From an uncultured bacterium (GTDB taxonomy: Bacteria; Bipolaricaulota; Bipolaricaulia; UBA7950; UBA9294), in the NCBI GenBank assembly GCA_903857865.1, contig CAIOGO010000009.1, forward strand, positions 1 to 64,000: DNA of 64,000 nucleotides, written 5' to 3'. Both the position numbers and the translations under genes were made by a program. Below, in pieces: positions 33,667 to 41,922 of the stretch (the stretch's first letter is position 1; every line of letters begins with the position of its first letter). The notes beneath the pieces are model-generated. The model was not told where the DNA came from and searched no databases. It saw only the letters and a list, made by a program, of their open reading frames with translations.

Positions 33667-36600
33667 CTAGTCCGATGGAAGCACGATGAATGCTCGGCCT
33701 TCCGATCTTCCGAACACCTCTGGAAAGTAGAACTCGCGCGCGATCGCCGGAAGGACCTTGAACTCGCCCGGCTGAACGGCGCGGACCGTGTAGCGGTAGG
33801 TGTAGGTGCCGGCCGGGAGGTAGTCGGCGAACAGCGCCACCTTCTCGTCGCGCAGCTCGCTGCGCGAGTACCAGCGCCACCACCACCAGGGATATCGCAT
33901 CGAGGTCCCGCCCGACGACTCGCGGCGGATGCTCGGCCCGGTTTCCAGAACGCTCGTCGTGTCGAGCGTCGTGTTCACCGCCTCGCAGCCGGCGGGCAGC
34001 GGGTCTTCGACCACGACGTAGTAGAGGTCGTTCGGCGCAATGATCGTCAGGCGCACTTCGTACGTCTCTCCGACCGTCGCTTCTCTCACATCCGGGCATG
34101 TCGCGTCGAGATCGCATCCGCTCGGCGCGTACTGACGCGTGACGATGATCCCGCGCGCCAGGGCGCCCACTTCGTCGGCGGGCAGCTGGAGGTTGAGGTG
34201 GGCGGTGTAGTAGAGGACGCCGGGGCCTTCCTCGCGGAACACGGTGAGCGCGTGCCGATCGCTCGTCGAGAGCTCGCTGCCTGGGACGCTCACCGTGGCT
34301 GAGTCGCGCACCGTCTCCTGGGTTGCGGTGCCTTCGAGTTTCTGAGCCCCATCCCAAAGGACGCCGAACGCGTAGTCCGCGTCGAGTTCGCCCGTTGCGA
34401 CCATCCAGTCCGTCAACGAAACGAGGGCCCACGCGGTCTCCTGCGTCGTCTCCCAGATACCGCTCTTCCGTGCCACCATGAGCCAGCGGACGACGTTCGG
34501 AAGGAGCGCGTTCTTGGGGTCGAGGGCCACGAACGCGTCCAGGATGACGGCCGTCGACCGCGTGTCGGTGTTCATCGCCCACCCGTCGTAGTTCGCCTCC
34601 TCCCAGTGCATGCCGGTCGCGCTCTGGATCGACTCGTTCACCAGGTCGGAGAGGAGCGTGTCGATCTCCGTTCTCGGTCGCCCGAGCCGATCGAGTGCCA
34701 TGGCGAGGAACGCTTTGCCATAGTGACTGAGCTTGGCGCGATGGTCGAACAGCTGGTCGGCATACAGGCCGGCAGGATCGTTCCTTCCGGCGAGCGAGAG
34801 CACGAAGAGTATCCAGGCCTGGCGATTCGCCTCTCGGAAGGTTCCGAGATCCTCCTGCGACACGAGCGTCGACTCGAGACGGCGTGTCGCGCGGTCGAGA
34901 ACCTCGGGCCGCACGAGGATGTCCGCCTCCTGGAGGCGGAGGAGAGCGTAGGTGGCGTAGGCTGTGAGATACGGGCTCGATGCCTCGTCGGCCCACCAGC
35001 CCCAGCCTCCGTCGCCGTTCTGGCGGACGTAGAGCTTCTCGAGGCCCTCGAGTACCAGATCGTGGAGGCGGCTGGCGAGATCCTCATCCTCGATGCCGAG
35101 GAGCGTCAGGGCGCGGTAGGTCAGGACGTTTGGCAGGAATCGGCTTACCACCTGTTCCGTGCACTCGTACTCGAAGTGCTCGAGATAGCTGAGCCCTTCG
35201 GTCATCGCGGCCGCGAGCGAGGCGTCGAGACGCACGTCGAGCCGGCTTGTGTCCGGATCGTAGCTCTCTGGCAGGGCAATCGTCTCCGTGCGGCCGCCGG
35301 CCTTGCGGAGTTCGCCCGCCGTGCCGACGATCTCGGGAGCCGTGTAGCGGTGTACCGGGATCGTCCCCTCGGGCCCCGTCGTGAGTCGAGGCCGCGCGGC
35401 GTCCGACAGATCGCCGGACGTGGCACTCCACGCCACGTCGACGGCCTCCACGTCGAGCACGGTGACCCACCACACGGCCTGACTCTCCGAGCCCGCCAGG
35501 ACGCGAAGCGTCTGGCCCACCGGACCCTCGAGCTCGAGGCCCGCGGAGGCGAGCGTAACGTTGACGTTGAGATTGTCCTGCGTCTGATTGGTCACTGAAG
35601 CAGCCAATCGCACGCGGTCGCCCACGACGAAGAAGCGGGGCGCGACCGGACGCACGAGGAGCGGCTTCGTCACGAGGGTCTCCGTCGTCCCCTCGCCGAC
35701 CTTCGTATCGGTGGTGATGCCGACGGCGCGCACGACCCATGTCGTCAGGTTGTCCGGGAACTTGACGTTCAAGGTGGCGCGGCCGTCGGCGCCGGTGGTC
35801 ACCGTCGGGTTCCAGTAGGCGGTGTCGGCGAACGCCTCGCGCAGAGCCACCCCGGCCGGGAGCTGCGCGGCCGCCGAAGACCGCCCCGCGGCCTCGTCGA
35901 GGCCCGCCGTCGCCATCATCGGCGCGGGCGCCCCGGGCAGGGGGCCACGGCCTTCGGCGGCGACCTTGGTCATGTTCGCTGCGCCCATATCCCGCAGCTG
36001 TTCCAGAACGAGGCGCGACAAGGAGAGCGTGAGGGAACTCGACGTGCCCACACCGAGACCTCGCGGGCCGTAGAACGTCGAAGCGACGCGGTCCGGCTCG
36101 CGCGGGCTCAGGGTGAGAATGGCCTTGTCCACCACGTCGAGGGAGAACTGGCCCTGGACGGGCACTCCCTCCGCGTCCGTCACTGTGAGGGTGTAGCTCG
36201 CCGTCTGGCCGGGCAGGAGGCTCTCCTGCGGGCCTTCGAGCGAAACGTGGAGGAGGCGCGGCTCCGGATCGACGGAGAGGGTCACGTACCCCACCTTCAT
36301 GCTCGCGGTGTCGAGCCCGCCGGCCGCTCGCGCGGCCGTTCGGCCCTGGACAAGGACCACGCTCACGTAGATGTTCGGGACGTGGTCGTCTGTGATAGGG
36401 ATCGGTAGGACCGTGCTGTTCGATGGCAGGTGGAGAACCTGCTGCGACAGCACGCCGCCGCGCTCGACGGTGACGAGAGCCCACTGCTCGCCCGGGTAGG
36501 GACTTGGAACGAGGATCTGAGCCGTCTCCCCGACCTGGTAGGTCGTCTTGTCGCTGATGAGCGTCACCCGGTCGTCGTTGCTGCGGCGCCACGACACGGC

Positions 36601-39600
36601 CTCCGGCCCACTCACCCAAACGAAGACGCTGGTGCGCGTCGTGCGCTCCAACTCATCCAATCCTTCCACGGTGACCTTGTACGACCCGCCGGTCGGCGGC
36701 GTGAACGCGAAGGATCCGTCGCCCCGCTCGTCCGTGACCAGCGATCCGCTGTCGATGTCGATGTCCTCCGTCGTCCACTTCCACGTCCCGCCGCCCGACG
36801 CGTCGGACTCGAACGTGTTCTTCCACTCGCGGCGAACCACCGTGTAGCGTACGGCGCGCCCACTGGCTCGTTCGCCGGCCCAGTCGATCGAGACGGCGTT
36901 CAGCGTCATCGCCCGGCCCGCCTGGCCGATCGTCTGAGCGGCGGCGAGGCCGGCGTAGAACGAGGCTTGGTGGACCACGATCGTGGTGCGTCCGGAGATC
37001 GTGGATCCGTCGCGGCCGTAGGCCGTGGCCTCCACGGTGAGGAGGCGGCTTCCTCGCGCGACTCCGCCTTCGGCCTGCGGATCGCGCGAGGCGATGTCGC
37101 TCGGGAGTTCGATCAACAGAGCGCCCGAGGCGTCAGTTCGGCCGCTGCCATCGAGCACGGGCGTCGGCGGTGTCGGCGTCTGCCACCAGCAGCCGCGGCA
37201 AGTCCAGGGGTCGTCGATGTCGGAGAACGAGTACTGGCTAAACGCCGAGGGGGAGAACGTGTAGGACGACGATAGGACGCGCCACTCCACGCGCGCGTCG
37301 GCCACCGGAGCGCCGAAGAAGTACGACGCCTGAACCACGGCGTGCGCAGGGTCGCCCTTCGCGATTTCGTCTCGGTCAGCGGCGACGGTGACCTCGAACT
37401 CCGGCGCTCGGTACGCGGCGACCTGGAACGCGTGGGACTCCGACCGGTCTCCGACCTCGACGCTTAGCGTGTAGTCGCCGAGCGCCGCGTCGGCTGCGAG
37501 CGCGTGCTCACCGGAGATAGCGCCGAACTCGTCCAGGGCAAGCGTCTGCTCGTAGACCATATTCCAGTTTGCATCCCTGATTTGGACGTGCGCCTCGCGG
37601 ATCGCGGGCAGCGCGTAGTGAGCGTCCGCTTCGTCGCGCAGGAGGGCGCGGAAGTAGACCGTTTGGCCGGCTCGGTAGATGGGGCGATCGGAGTCGAGGT
37701 AGGCGCGGCCGGAAGGAGGCGTCTCGCTAGTGAAGCCGAACTCCCATGGCGTGATTCCGTCGCTCCATTCCGAACTCGAGAAGGCGAACGGGCTCTTCGC
37801 GCTGACCGTGAGGCCACGCCAGTCGAGCGAGGCGGTGCCGGGGAAGCGCGCCAGACCGCGACTGTCGCTGACGTCGACGTCGACCGTCTCCCCGTCTGCG
37901 TTCATGCCCGACAGAATCAGTCCGGCCACCGGCGCGCCGGTCTCGAGATCCGTGGCCCAGACGAGGGTCTCGGCCTCCGACGTCTTCATGACGAGGTGCG
38001 TCGGCGTCGAGATGAGCACGTGACGCCCTTGCCAGCGACTCCACTCCACGCCGTCGGCCTGGAGGTCGATGACGTAGATCCCAGGGGCAAGAGGGCCGCC
38101 GTCCTCGACGAGGTCGATGGGCGTGTAGCCGACCTCGTTCAGCGGGGATGAGACGGCGACGGACCACGTCCGACCGCGGCCACGCGCGGGCGGCGTGAAG
38201 TCGTACCAGTCCCTCATCGCTTCGAAGTACTCGGGGAGGTCCACTTGCGTCAGCGTGAGCGCGAGGCGGCTGGTGTTTCGATACGCGACGACGATGTGCG
38301 CCGGCTCGTAGGAGCTGTAGGTCCCCACGTTCCCGGGAACCTGCAGCCAAGTGGCCGGGTCGAGGGGCGCCGTCGTGAAGCGGACGGCCAGCTCCTGAGT
38401 CGTCTTGTTCCCGTAGGGGTCCTCGATTCCCGGACTGACGCTCACGGTGTACGTTTGGCTCGGCTGCGGAGAGAAGTAGATGACGTAGCGAAGGTCCCAC
38501 GAACTGAAGTAGCCGTACACGTCCTCCGGTTTTGGGGCGGGCTCGATCGTCACGTGCTTGAGGACGGTGCCTTCGTTGACGGGTGCAGTGAACTCGATGA
38601 TGAACGGCGAGTAGGGGTCGGTGTTCGTCTCGCCGGCGCGAGGCGTCGTTCCGAGAATCCGAAGCGTCGGCACAGTTCGGAACCGGAAACGGACGAAGTC
38701 GGTCGTGCCCAGTCCACCCGCCTGTGCGACTACGCCGGGTTCCAGCGTGACGACGTAGTGGCGGTTGAAAGCGAGGGGGGCGGCGGGTTCAAAGACGAGG
38801 TCGTTTCCGTCCGCCGAGAGGGTTCCTTGCACAGGGGAGGTCCAGAGCCCGAAGGCCGAGACCTCTCGCACCGAGAGACGCTTGCGCGCGGACTCCACGC
38901 CGATCGGCATGTTGAACGTCACGCGCAGGGAGTCGATGAGAGAGACCATCTCATCGCCGTCGCGCGGGTTCGTCCACACGACTTCCGGCCGGACGGTCGC
39001 GAAACGCCAGACCACGTCCGAGGCGAGGAGACCGCCGGTCGTGTCGGACAGGCCCGCGCGAACGGTCACGGTGTACTCCGTTCCTCCGAGAAGCGGTTGG
39101 CTCGGGGTGAAGACGTAGATCGAGGTGTTCAGCCACTCTCCCGTGCCCGCGACATCGGGCTCGAAGGCGAGGGGATCGGGCAGGGGGGTTGTTCCCGGCG
39201 CGGACAGGGCCGAGAGCGCGACGACGGGGCGGTTGAACAGAACCGTGATCGAGCTGTCTGCGGCGATGCCGGTCGCGCCGTCGACCGGGACGACTTGCGT
39301 CACGGTGAGGAATCCCACCGTGTGTAGCCGCAACGAGAAGGGGTCTGCAAGCGGGATCGCGTTCCGGTCGCGGGCCGTGGCGGCCACGCTCACGGTGTAG
39401 ACGGCGTCGCGTTCCCAGGGTTGCGACGGGGTGAATTGGATCGTCGCGTCCGACGTCCACTCCCAGCGTCCAGCCGTCTCGGGCGCGATCCCGACGGCGT
39501 CCTCAAGCGAGGCGCGGTCCATCGGTCGGTCGAAGACAAGTCGGATCGCTCCATTGACAGCCAGTTCTTCGCCGCGCGTCGGCGAGGTCTCCACGACTCG

Positions 39601-39726
39601 TGGAGGAGCGATCTCCGCGTTCGTCGCGGAGGATGCAGCGCCCCACGTCGGACACGCTGCCGCAAAGGCAGACACTCCCAAGAGAACGAGGACTCTCAAC
39701 GCCCTTTCCGCCGACCTCATATTCAT
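33667..39726 (-). CDS. Bacterial alpha-2-macroglobulin with four N-terminal Ig-like (Big_5) domains
   Basis: 2019 residues. The N-terminus is a signal sequence ending near FAAACPTWG; Cys25 could be lipidated, though the box is not canonical. Four tandem Ig-like Big_5 domains span about 40-440 (each has a VxxTxPxxG start and a YTVSV or YTVTV strand). Macroglobulin domains follow, then the thioester motif CTEQ at Cys1522-Gln1525, and an alpha/alpha toroid (about 1500-1800) with GGWGWWADE. The C-terminal domain ends at about 2010. Such proteins trap proteases in the periplasm or at the surface. The usual neighbour pbpC (penicillin-binding protein 1C) is absent. It diverges from the riboswitch-controlled gene at 40301. 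Confidence 0.92.
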   Translation of the reverse strand: MNMRSAERALRVLVLLGVSAFAAACPTWGAASSATNAEIAPPRVVETSPTRGEELAVNGAIRLVFDRPMDRASLEDAVGIAPETAGRWEWTSDATIQFTPSQPWERDAVYTVSVAATARDRNAIPLADPFSLRLHTVGFLTVTQVVPVDGATGIAADSSITVLFNRPVVALSALSAPGTTPLPDPLAFEPDVAGTGEWLNTSIYVFTPSQPLLGGTEYTVTVRAGLSDTTGGLLASDVVWRFATVRPEVVWTNPRDGDEMVSLIDSLRVTFNMPIGVESARKRLSVREVSAFGLWTSPVQGTLSADGNDLVFEPAAPLAFNRHYVVTLEPGVVAQAGGLGTTDFVRFRFRTVPTLRILGTTPRAGETNTDPYSPFIIEFTAPVNEGTVLKHVTIEPAPKPEDVYGYFSSWDLRYVIYFSPQPSQTYTVSVSPGIEDPYGNKTTQELAVRFTTAPLDPATWLQVPGNVGTYSSYEPAHIVVAYRNTSRLALTLTQVDLPEYFEAMRDWYDFTPPARGRGRTWSVAVSSPLNEVGYTPIDLVEDGGPLAPGIYVIDLQADGVEWSRWQGRHVLISTPTHLVMKTSEAETLVWATDLETGAPVAGLILSGMNADGETVDVDVSDSRGLARFPGTASLDWRGLTVSAKSPFAFSSSEWSDGITPWEFGFTSETPPSGRAYLDSDRPIYRAGQTVYFRALLRDEADAHYALPAIREAHVQIRDANWNMVYEQTLALDEFGAISGEHALAADAALGDYTLSVEVGDRSESHAFQVAAYRAPEFEVTVAADRDEIAKGDPAHAVVQASYFFGAPVADARVEWRVLSSSYTFSPSAFSQYSFSDIDDPWTCRGCWWQTPTPPTPVLDGSGRTDASGALLIELPSDIASRDPQAEGGVARGSRLLTVEATAYGRDGSTISGRTTIVVHQASFYAGLAAAQTIGQAGRAMTLNAVSIDWAGERASGRAVRYTVVRREWKNTFESDASGGGTWKWTTEDIDIDSGSLVTDERGDGSFAFTPPTGGSYKVTVEGLDELERTTRTSVFVWVSGPEAVSWRRSNDDRVTLISDKTTYQVGETAQILVPSPYPGEQWALVTVERGGVLSQQVLHLPSNSTVLPIPITDDHVPNIYVSVVLVQGRTAARAAGGLDTASMKVGYVTLSVDPEPRLLHVSLEGPQESLLPGQTASYTLTVTDAEGVPVQGQFSLDVVDKAILTLSPREPDRVASTFYGPRGLGVGTSSSLTLSLSRLVLEQLRDMGAANMTKVAAEGRGPLPGAPAPMMATAGLDEAAGRSSAAAQLPAGVALREAFADTAYWNPTVTTGADGRATLNVKFPDNLTTWVVRAVGITTDTKVGEGTTETLVTKPLLVRPVAPRFFVVGDRVRLAASVTNQTQDNLNVNVTLASAGLELEGPVGQTLRVLAGSESQAVWWVTVLDVEAVDVAWSATSGDLSDAARPRLTTGPEGTIPVHRYTAPEIVGTAGELRKAGGRTETIALPESYDPDTSRLDVRLDASLAAAMTEGLSYLEHFEYECTEQVVSRFLPNVLTYRALTLLGIEDEDLASRLHDLVLEGLEKLYVRQNGDGGWGWWADEASSPYLTAYATYALLRLQEADILVRPEVLDRATRRLESTLVSQEDLGTFREANRQAWILFVLSLAGRNDPAGLYADQLFDHRAKLSHYGKAFLAMALDRLGRPRTEIDTLLSDLVNESIQSATGMHWEEANYDGWAMNTDTRSTAVILDAFVALDPKNALLPNVVRWLMVARKSGIWETTQETAWALVSLTDWMVATGELDADYAFGVLWDGAQKLEGTATQETVRDSATVSVPGSELSTSDRHALTVFREEGPGVLYYTAHLNLQLPADEVGALARGIIVTRQYAPSGCDLDATCPDVREATVGETYEVRLTIIAPNDLYYVVVEDPLPAGCEAVNTTLDTTSVLETGPSIRRESSGGTSMRYPWWWWRWYSRSELRDEKVALFADYLPAGTYTYRYTVRAVQPGEFKVLPAIAREFYFPEVFGRSEGRAFIVLPSD

Positions 39727-40060
39727 GACTGCCCCCTAGTGGTTGTGTCGCGTCGTATGGTTCGTGCCACTGTGGTCCATTCCCGTGACCCCGTCAACCC
39801 GCCTGTAGCATACCCAACACCGCCGCCCCCTCCGTCGTTTCGTTCCCGCCGAGGCAGAGAGACTCGAGGGTGCGGGGAGGCGCAAGAGCAGCAGCCGGCG
39901 GATGTCTAACAGTAGGGTGTGGGTGGCACAATCAGGTCGTTGTTCCTTGACAAGTGAACAGAGACAGACCGAAACCCGCAGTGCGGGTGTTTGAACCTCG
40001 ATCTGAAGATTGCGGCGGGTGGTCCGCCGCAATGCACAAGTCCTCATTCGAAGTATCTAC
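39727..40060. other. Divergent regulatory region upstream of alpha-2-macroglobulin and the riboswitch
   Basis: About 330 bases with no gene. TTGACA at 39947-39952 is a perfect -35 hexamer on the plus strand, but no acceptable -10 follows at 16-18 bases. A small hairpin ACCCGC/GCGGGT lies near 39974-39986, and the stronger one at 40009-40033 is listed separately. The promoters for both the plus-strand riboswitch transcript and the minus-strand alpha-2-macroglobulin gene must be here. Confidence 0.5.
40009..40033 (+). promoter_or_regulatory. Perfect hairpin in the riboswitch leader
   Basis: ATTGCGGCGG and CCGCCGCAAT form a perfect 10-bp stem around the loop GTGGT, starting 52 bases before the first aptamer. 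No T-run follows on the plus strand. It might be a 5' mRNA stabiliser, or a terminator for a transcript from further left. Confidence 0.4.
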
Positions 40061-40125
40061 CAAAGGCAAACCAACCGAAAGGATGGGACGCAAAGCTACG
40101 GACCTTCTAGGCAGCTCTGCGTCGG
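40061..40125 (+). promoter_or_regulatory. First cyclic-di-GMP (GEMM-I) aptamer, partly degenerate
   Basis: The 5' half matches the GEMM-I consensus: GGCAAACC (40065-40072), a P2 stem CCAACC/GGATGG closed by the conserved GAAA tetraloop, then GACGCAAAGC (40087-40096). The 3' half is short and atypical: the P3 stem is only a few pairs (CCT-TCT-AGG), and GGCAGCTCTGC stands where GGTAGCCGGGTTGCC is expected, so the closing P1 helix is weak. It may be a degenerate copy, or one that needs the second aptamer. A 7-bp hairpin (TCTCAAG/CTTGAGA, 40127-40153) separates the two copies. Confidence 0.6.
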
Positions 40126-40153
40126 CTCTCAAGGCCGGCGCGAACTCTTGAGA

Positions 40154-40235
40154 AACGCAAACCAGGGGAAACCCTGGGACGCAAAGCCACGGACCCTCAG
40201 GCGACCGAAAGGCCGCCGGGTAGCCGGGTTGCCGC
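40154..40235 (+). promoter_or_regulatory. Second cyclic-di-GMP (GEMM-I) riboswitch aptamer, full consensus
   Basis: All GEMM-I elements are present: GCAAACC, P2 stem CCAGGG/CCCTGG with GAAA tetraloop, GACGCAAAGCCACGG (from 40178), a P3 arm GGCGACC/GGCCGCC also closed by GAAA, and the tetraloop-receptor and closing strand GGGTAGCCGGGTTGCC (40218-40233). The P1 pairing GCAA (40157-40160) with TTGC (40229-40232) is visible. The family binds the bacterial second messenger cyclic di-GMP and controls motility, surface-attachment and secreted proteins. The regulated gene begins at 40301. Confidence 0.92.
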
Positions 40236-40239
40236 AGCG

Positions 40240-40291
40240 CCTAATGGTGGCCGAGCCGCTAGATGCGCTCGAACAAACAACCATTAGGAGG
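40240..40291 (+). promoter_or_regulatory. Expression platform: 9-bp helix covering part of the ribosome site
   Basis: CCTAATGGT (40240-40248), five bases after the second aptamer, is perfectly complementary to ACCATTAGG (40280-40288), whose last three bases are the first half of the AGGAGG Shine-Dalgarno sequence (40286-40291) of the 40301 gene. An inner stem CGAGC/GCTCG (40252-40256 with 40267-40271) fits inside. This is the geometry of translational control: forming or melting the helix would hide or free the ribosome site. No T-run is present, so transcription termination is unlikely. Whether cyclic di-GMP turns expression on or off cannot be read from the sequence. Confidence 0.6.
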
Positions 40292-40300
40292 TGCTTTGTA

Positions 40301-40771
40301 ATGAGGATGCTTAAGGTAGTGGGTATGGCGATGTTGGTGGCGGCGATGGTCGTTGGCATGGCAGCGGTTTCGTTCGCGGCGTCTTCGGCAGTGTCCGCGA
40401 ACGCCTCGTTCTCGATTCCGTCGTGGATCTCTCTCTCCATCGTCGGCAACGGCGACGTGAGCTTCGCGAGCATCACCGGCCCTGGGACGTACAACGGCTC
40501 GAACGGCACCCAGCTTCGCGTGCTGAGCACGGCGAACTGGTCACTGTCGAACACGATTCTCTGGGCGAGCCCGAGCTCGAAGATGCCTGTTGGCGCGAGC
40601 CAGGCCACGATTGACGCGAGTCTCCAGCGGACGTTCGACAAGACGTCCGGGGCCTGGGGTAGTCAGACGGTGAACGTCTCCTACAGGCTCGTCCTCACGA
40701 GCGACGACCTGGCGACCCTGCCGCAGGGCGACTACAGCTTGGTCGTCCAGTACACGGCGACGACGAACTAG
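40301..40771 (+). CDS. Small secreted beta-rich protein under cyclic-di-GMP riboswitch control
   Basis: 156 residues. The ATG follows TAGGAGGTGCTTTGTA with good spacing. The signal peptide MRMLKVVGMAMLVAAMVVGM ends near AVSFAA, and the mature domain of about 128 residues is all-beta (SANASFSIPSWISLSIVGNG, then TANWSLSNTILWASP and GDYSLVVQYTATTN at the end). It has no cysteine. The pattern of an N-terminal SFSIP strand and a final LPQGDYSLVVQYTATT strand recalls spore-coat-U or fimbrial-subunit-like folds, but similarity is only by eye. With the tandem aptamers upstream, a role in attachment, matrix or pilus-like structures is a reasonable inference. It is monocistronic, closed by the terminators at 40810 and 40963. 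Confidence 0.82.
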   Translation: MRMLKVVGMAMLVAAMVVGMAAVSFAASSAVSANASFSIPSWISLSIVGNGDVSFASITGPGTYNGSNGTQLRVLSTANWSLSNTILWASPSSKMPVGASQATIDASLQRTFDKTSGAWGSQTVNVSYRLVLTSDDLATLPQGDYSLVVQYTATTN

Positions 40772-40809
40772 CCGCAACATCAGCAGAACCACCCTAGAGA
40801 TGAAGGAAA

Positions 40810-40829
40810 GGGGGCGGCGATCCGCCCCC
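40810..40829 (+). terminator. Hairpin terminator after the riboswitch-controlled gene
   Basis: GGGGGCGG and CCGCCCCC form a perfect 8-bp stem with loop CGAT, 38 bases after the stop codon, followed by a pyrimidine-rich tail (TCTCCGTCTGTCCCC). Confidence 0.6.
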
Positions 40830-40962
40830 TCTCCGTCTGTCCCCTGTTCACGACGTCTCATGGATTCCTCAAGCGAGCCTCACAGATCCCTCACAACGAC
40901 CTTCTAGGCTCCTTCTGTTCTAACGAAAGTTAGACATCTCGCACCCCCGATACCAGCCCTCC

Positions 40963-41000
40963 GGGAGAGGGACATTCGTGTCCCTCTCCCTTGGCTTTTC
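40963..41000 (+). terminator. Strong intrinsic terminator with UUCG loop
   Basis: GGGAGAGGGACA and TGTCCCTCTCCC form a perfect 12-bp stem closed by the stable TTCG tetraloop, followed by TTGGCTTTTC. A smaller 6-bp GAAA-loop hairpin (TCTAAC/GTTAGA, 40919-40934) lies just upstream. It is 192 bases after the secreted-protein stop and 66 bases before the methyltransferase start, so it either backs up the first terminator or attenuates the following operon. Confidence 0.75.
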
Positions 41001-41065
41001 AAGGCCTCGGTGTCCTCTTCCCCTTTCCCTCAGCTCTCCCTTCTGGGAAGATAGAGGCGAGGATC

Positions 41066-41878
41066 ATGCTGACCAAGGCCGAGACGCGCGTTGTGGTGTC
41101 ACTCCAGGAGAAGAAGGCTCGCGAACGCCTCGGCCTCTACGTCGCTGAGGGGGACAAGCTGGTCCGCGAGGCGCTCGCCCTCGGGTGCGCCGTGGAGACC
41201 GTCTACGCGATTTCCGGATGGATTCGTGACACCTCGAGTCTGTTGGAGGCTTTCCCGGGAGCAGTCGTCGAAGTGTCCGCCGACGAGCTGCGCCGGCTGA
41301 GCGCGCAGAAGACACCGAACGGCGCTCTTGCCCTCATTCGGCAGTCCCGCCCCCCACTCGACTGGAGAGCCATCGGTGCGGACCTTGTGCTCGTCCTCGA
41401 CGCGGTGCGGGACCCCGGCAACCTCGGCGGTCTCCTTCGCGTCGCCGCGTGGTTCGGGATCGCGGACGTCGTGGCGTCGCCCGACAGCGCGGACGTCTTC
41501 CAGCCCAAGGTTGTGCAGGCAAGCATGGGCGCGCTCTTTCACGTGCGTGTGCACTCTCTCGAAGTGGCGCCGTTTCTCGTCGAGGCGCGGGATCGCGGAC
41601 TGCCCATCTACGGTGCGGTGCTTCAAGGGGACTCGATCTACGAGGTCGACCTTGAGCGCCGCGGCCTCATCCTGTTCGGAAACGAGTCCTCCGGCCTGTC
41701 GGAGCAGCTGCTACGGTTCGTGTCCCATCGCCTCGTGATTCCGGCGTGGCGAGAAAGCGGTCCCGGACGGGATTCCCTCAACGTGACGATGGCCGCCGCC
41801 GTCGTCTGCTCCGAGTTCCGTCGCCGCGCCTCCCGCTCGGGTGCTGGCGAGGAGGAACGCCGCAAAGTACGGGCGTGA
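41066..41878 (+). CDS. TrmH-family (SpoU) RNA 2'-O-methyltransferase
   Basis: 270 residues from ATG 41066. It has a short substrate-binding N-terminal domain (about 1-105, with LTKAETRVVVSLQEKKARE) and a SPOUT catalytic domain with the three family motifs: LDAVRDPGNLGGLLRVAAWF (motif 1 with the conserved Asn), ILFGNESSGLSEQLL (motif 2), and SLNVTMAAAVVCSEFRR (motif 3, with the SLNV core). The enzyme methylates a ribose in rRNA or tRNA using SAM; the target nucleotide is not predictable. It is followed 44 bases later by gltX. Confidence 0.88.
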   Translation: MLTKAETRVVVSLQEKKARERLGLYVAEGDKLVREALALGCAVETVYAISGWIRDTSSLLEAFPGAVVEVSADELRRLSAQKTPNGALALIRQSRPPLDWRAIGADLVLVLDAVRDPGNLGGLLRVAAWFGIADVVASPDSADVFQPKVVQASMGALFHVRVHSLEVAPFLVEARDRGLPIYGAVLQGDSIYEVDLERRGLILFGNESSGLSEQLLRFVSHRLVIPAWRESGPGRDSLNVTMAAAVVCSEFRRRASRSGAGEEERRKVRA

Positions 41879-41922
41879 CCCGCCGGAGTACAATGCCGGC
41901 ACGAGAAGAGGGGGGTCTAGGC

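Noticed and set aside
39947..39975. Perfect TTGACA as promoter of the riboswitch transcript
   Set aside because: No acceptable -10 at 16-18 bases (CGAAAC there), so it is mentioned but not called as a promoter.
40009..40033. Hairpin as intrinsic terminator of an upstream plus-strand gene
   Set aside because: No plus-strand gene lies upstream and no T-run follows, so it is kept only as a leader hairpin.
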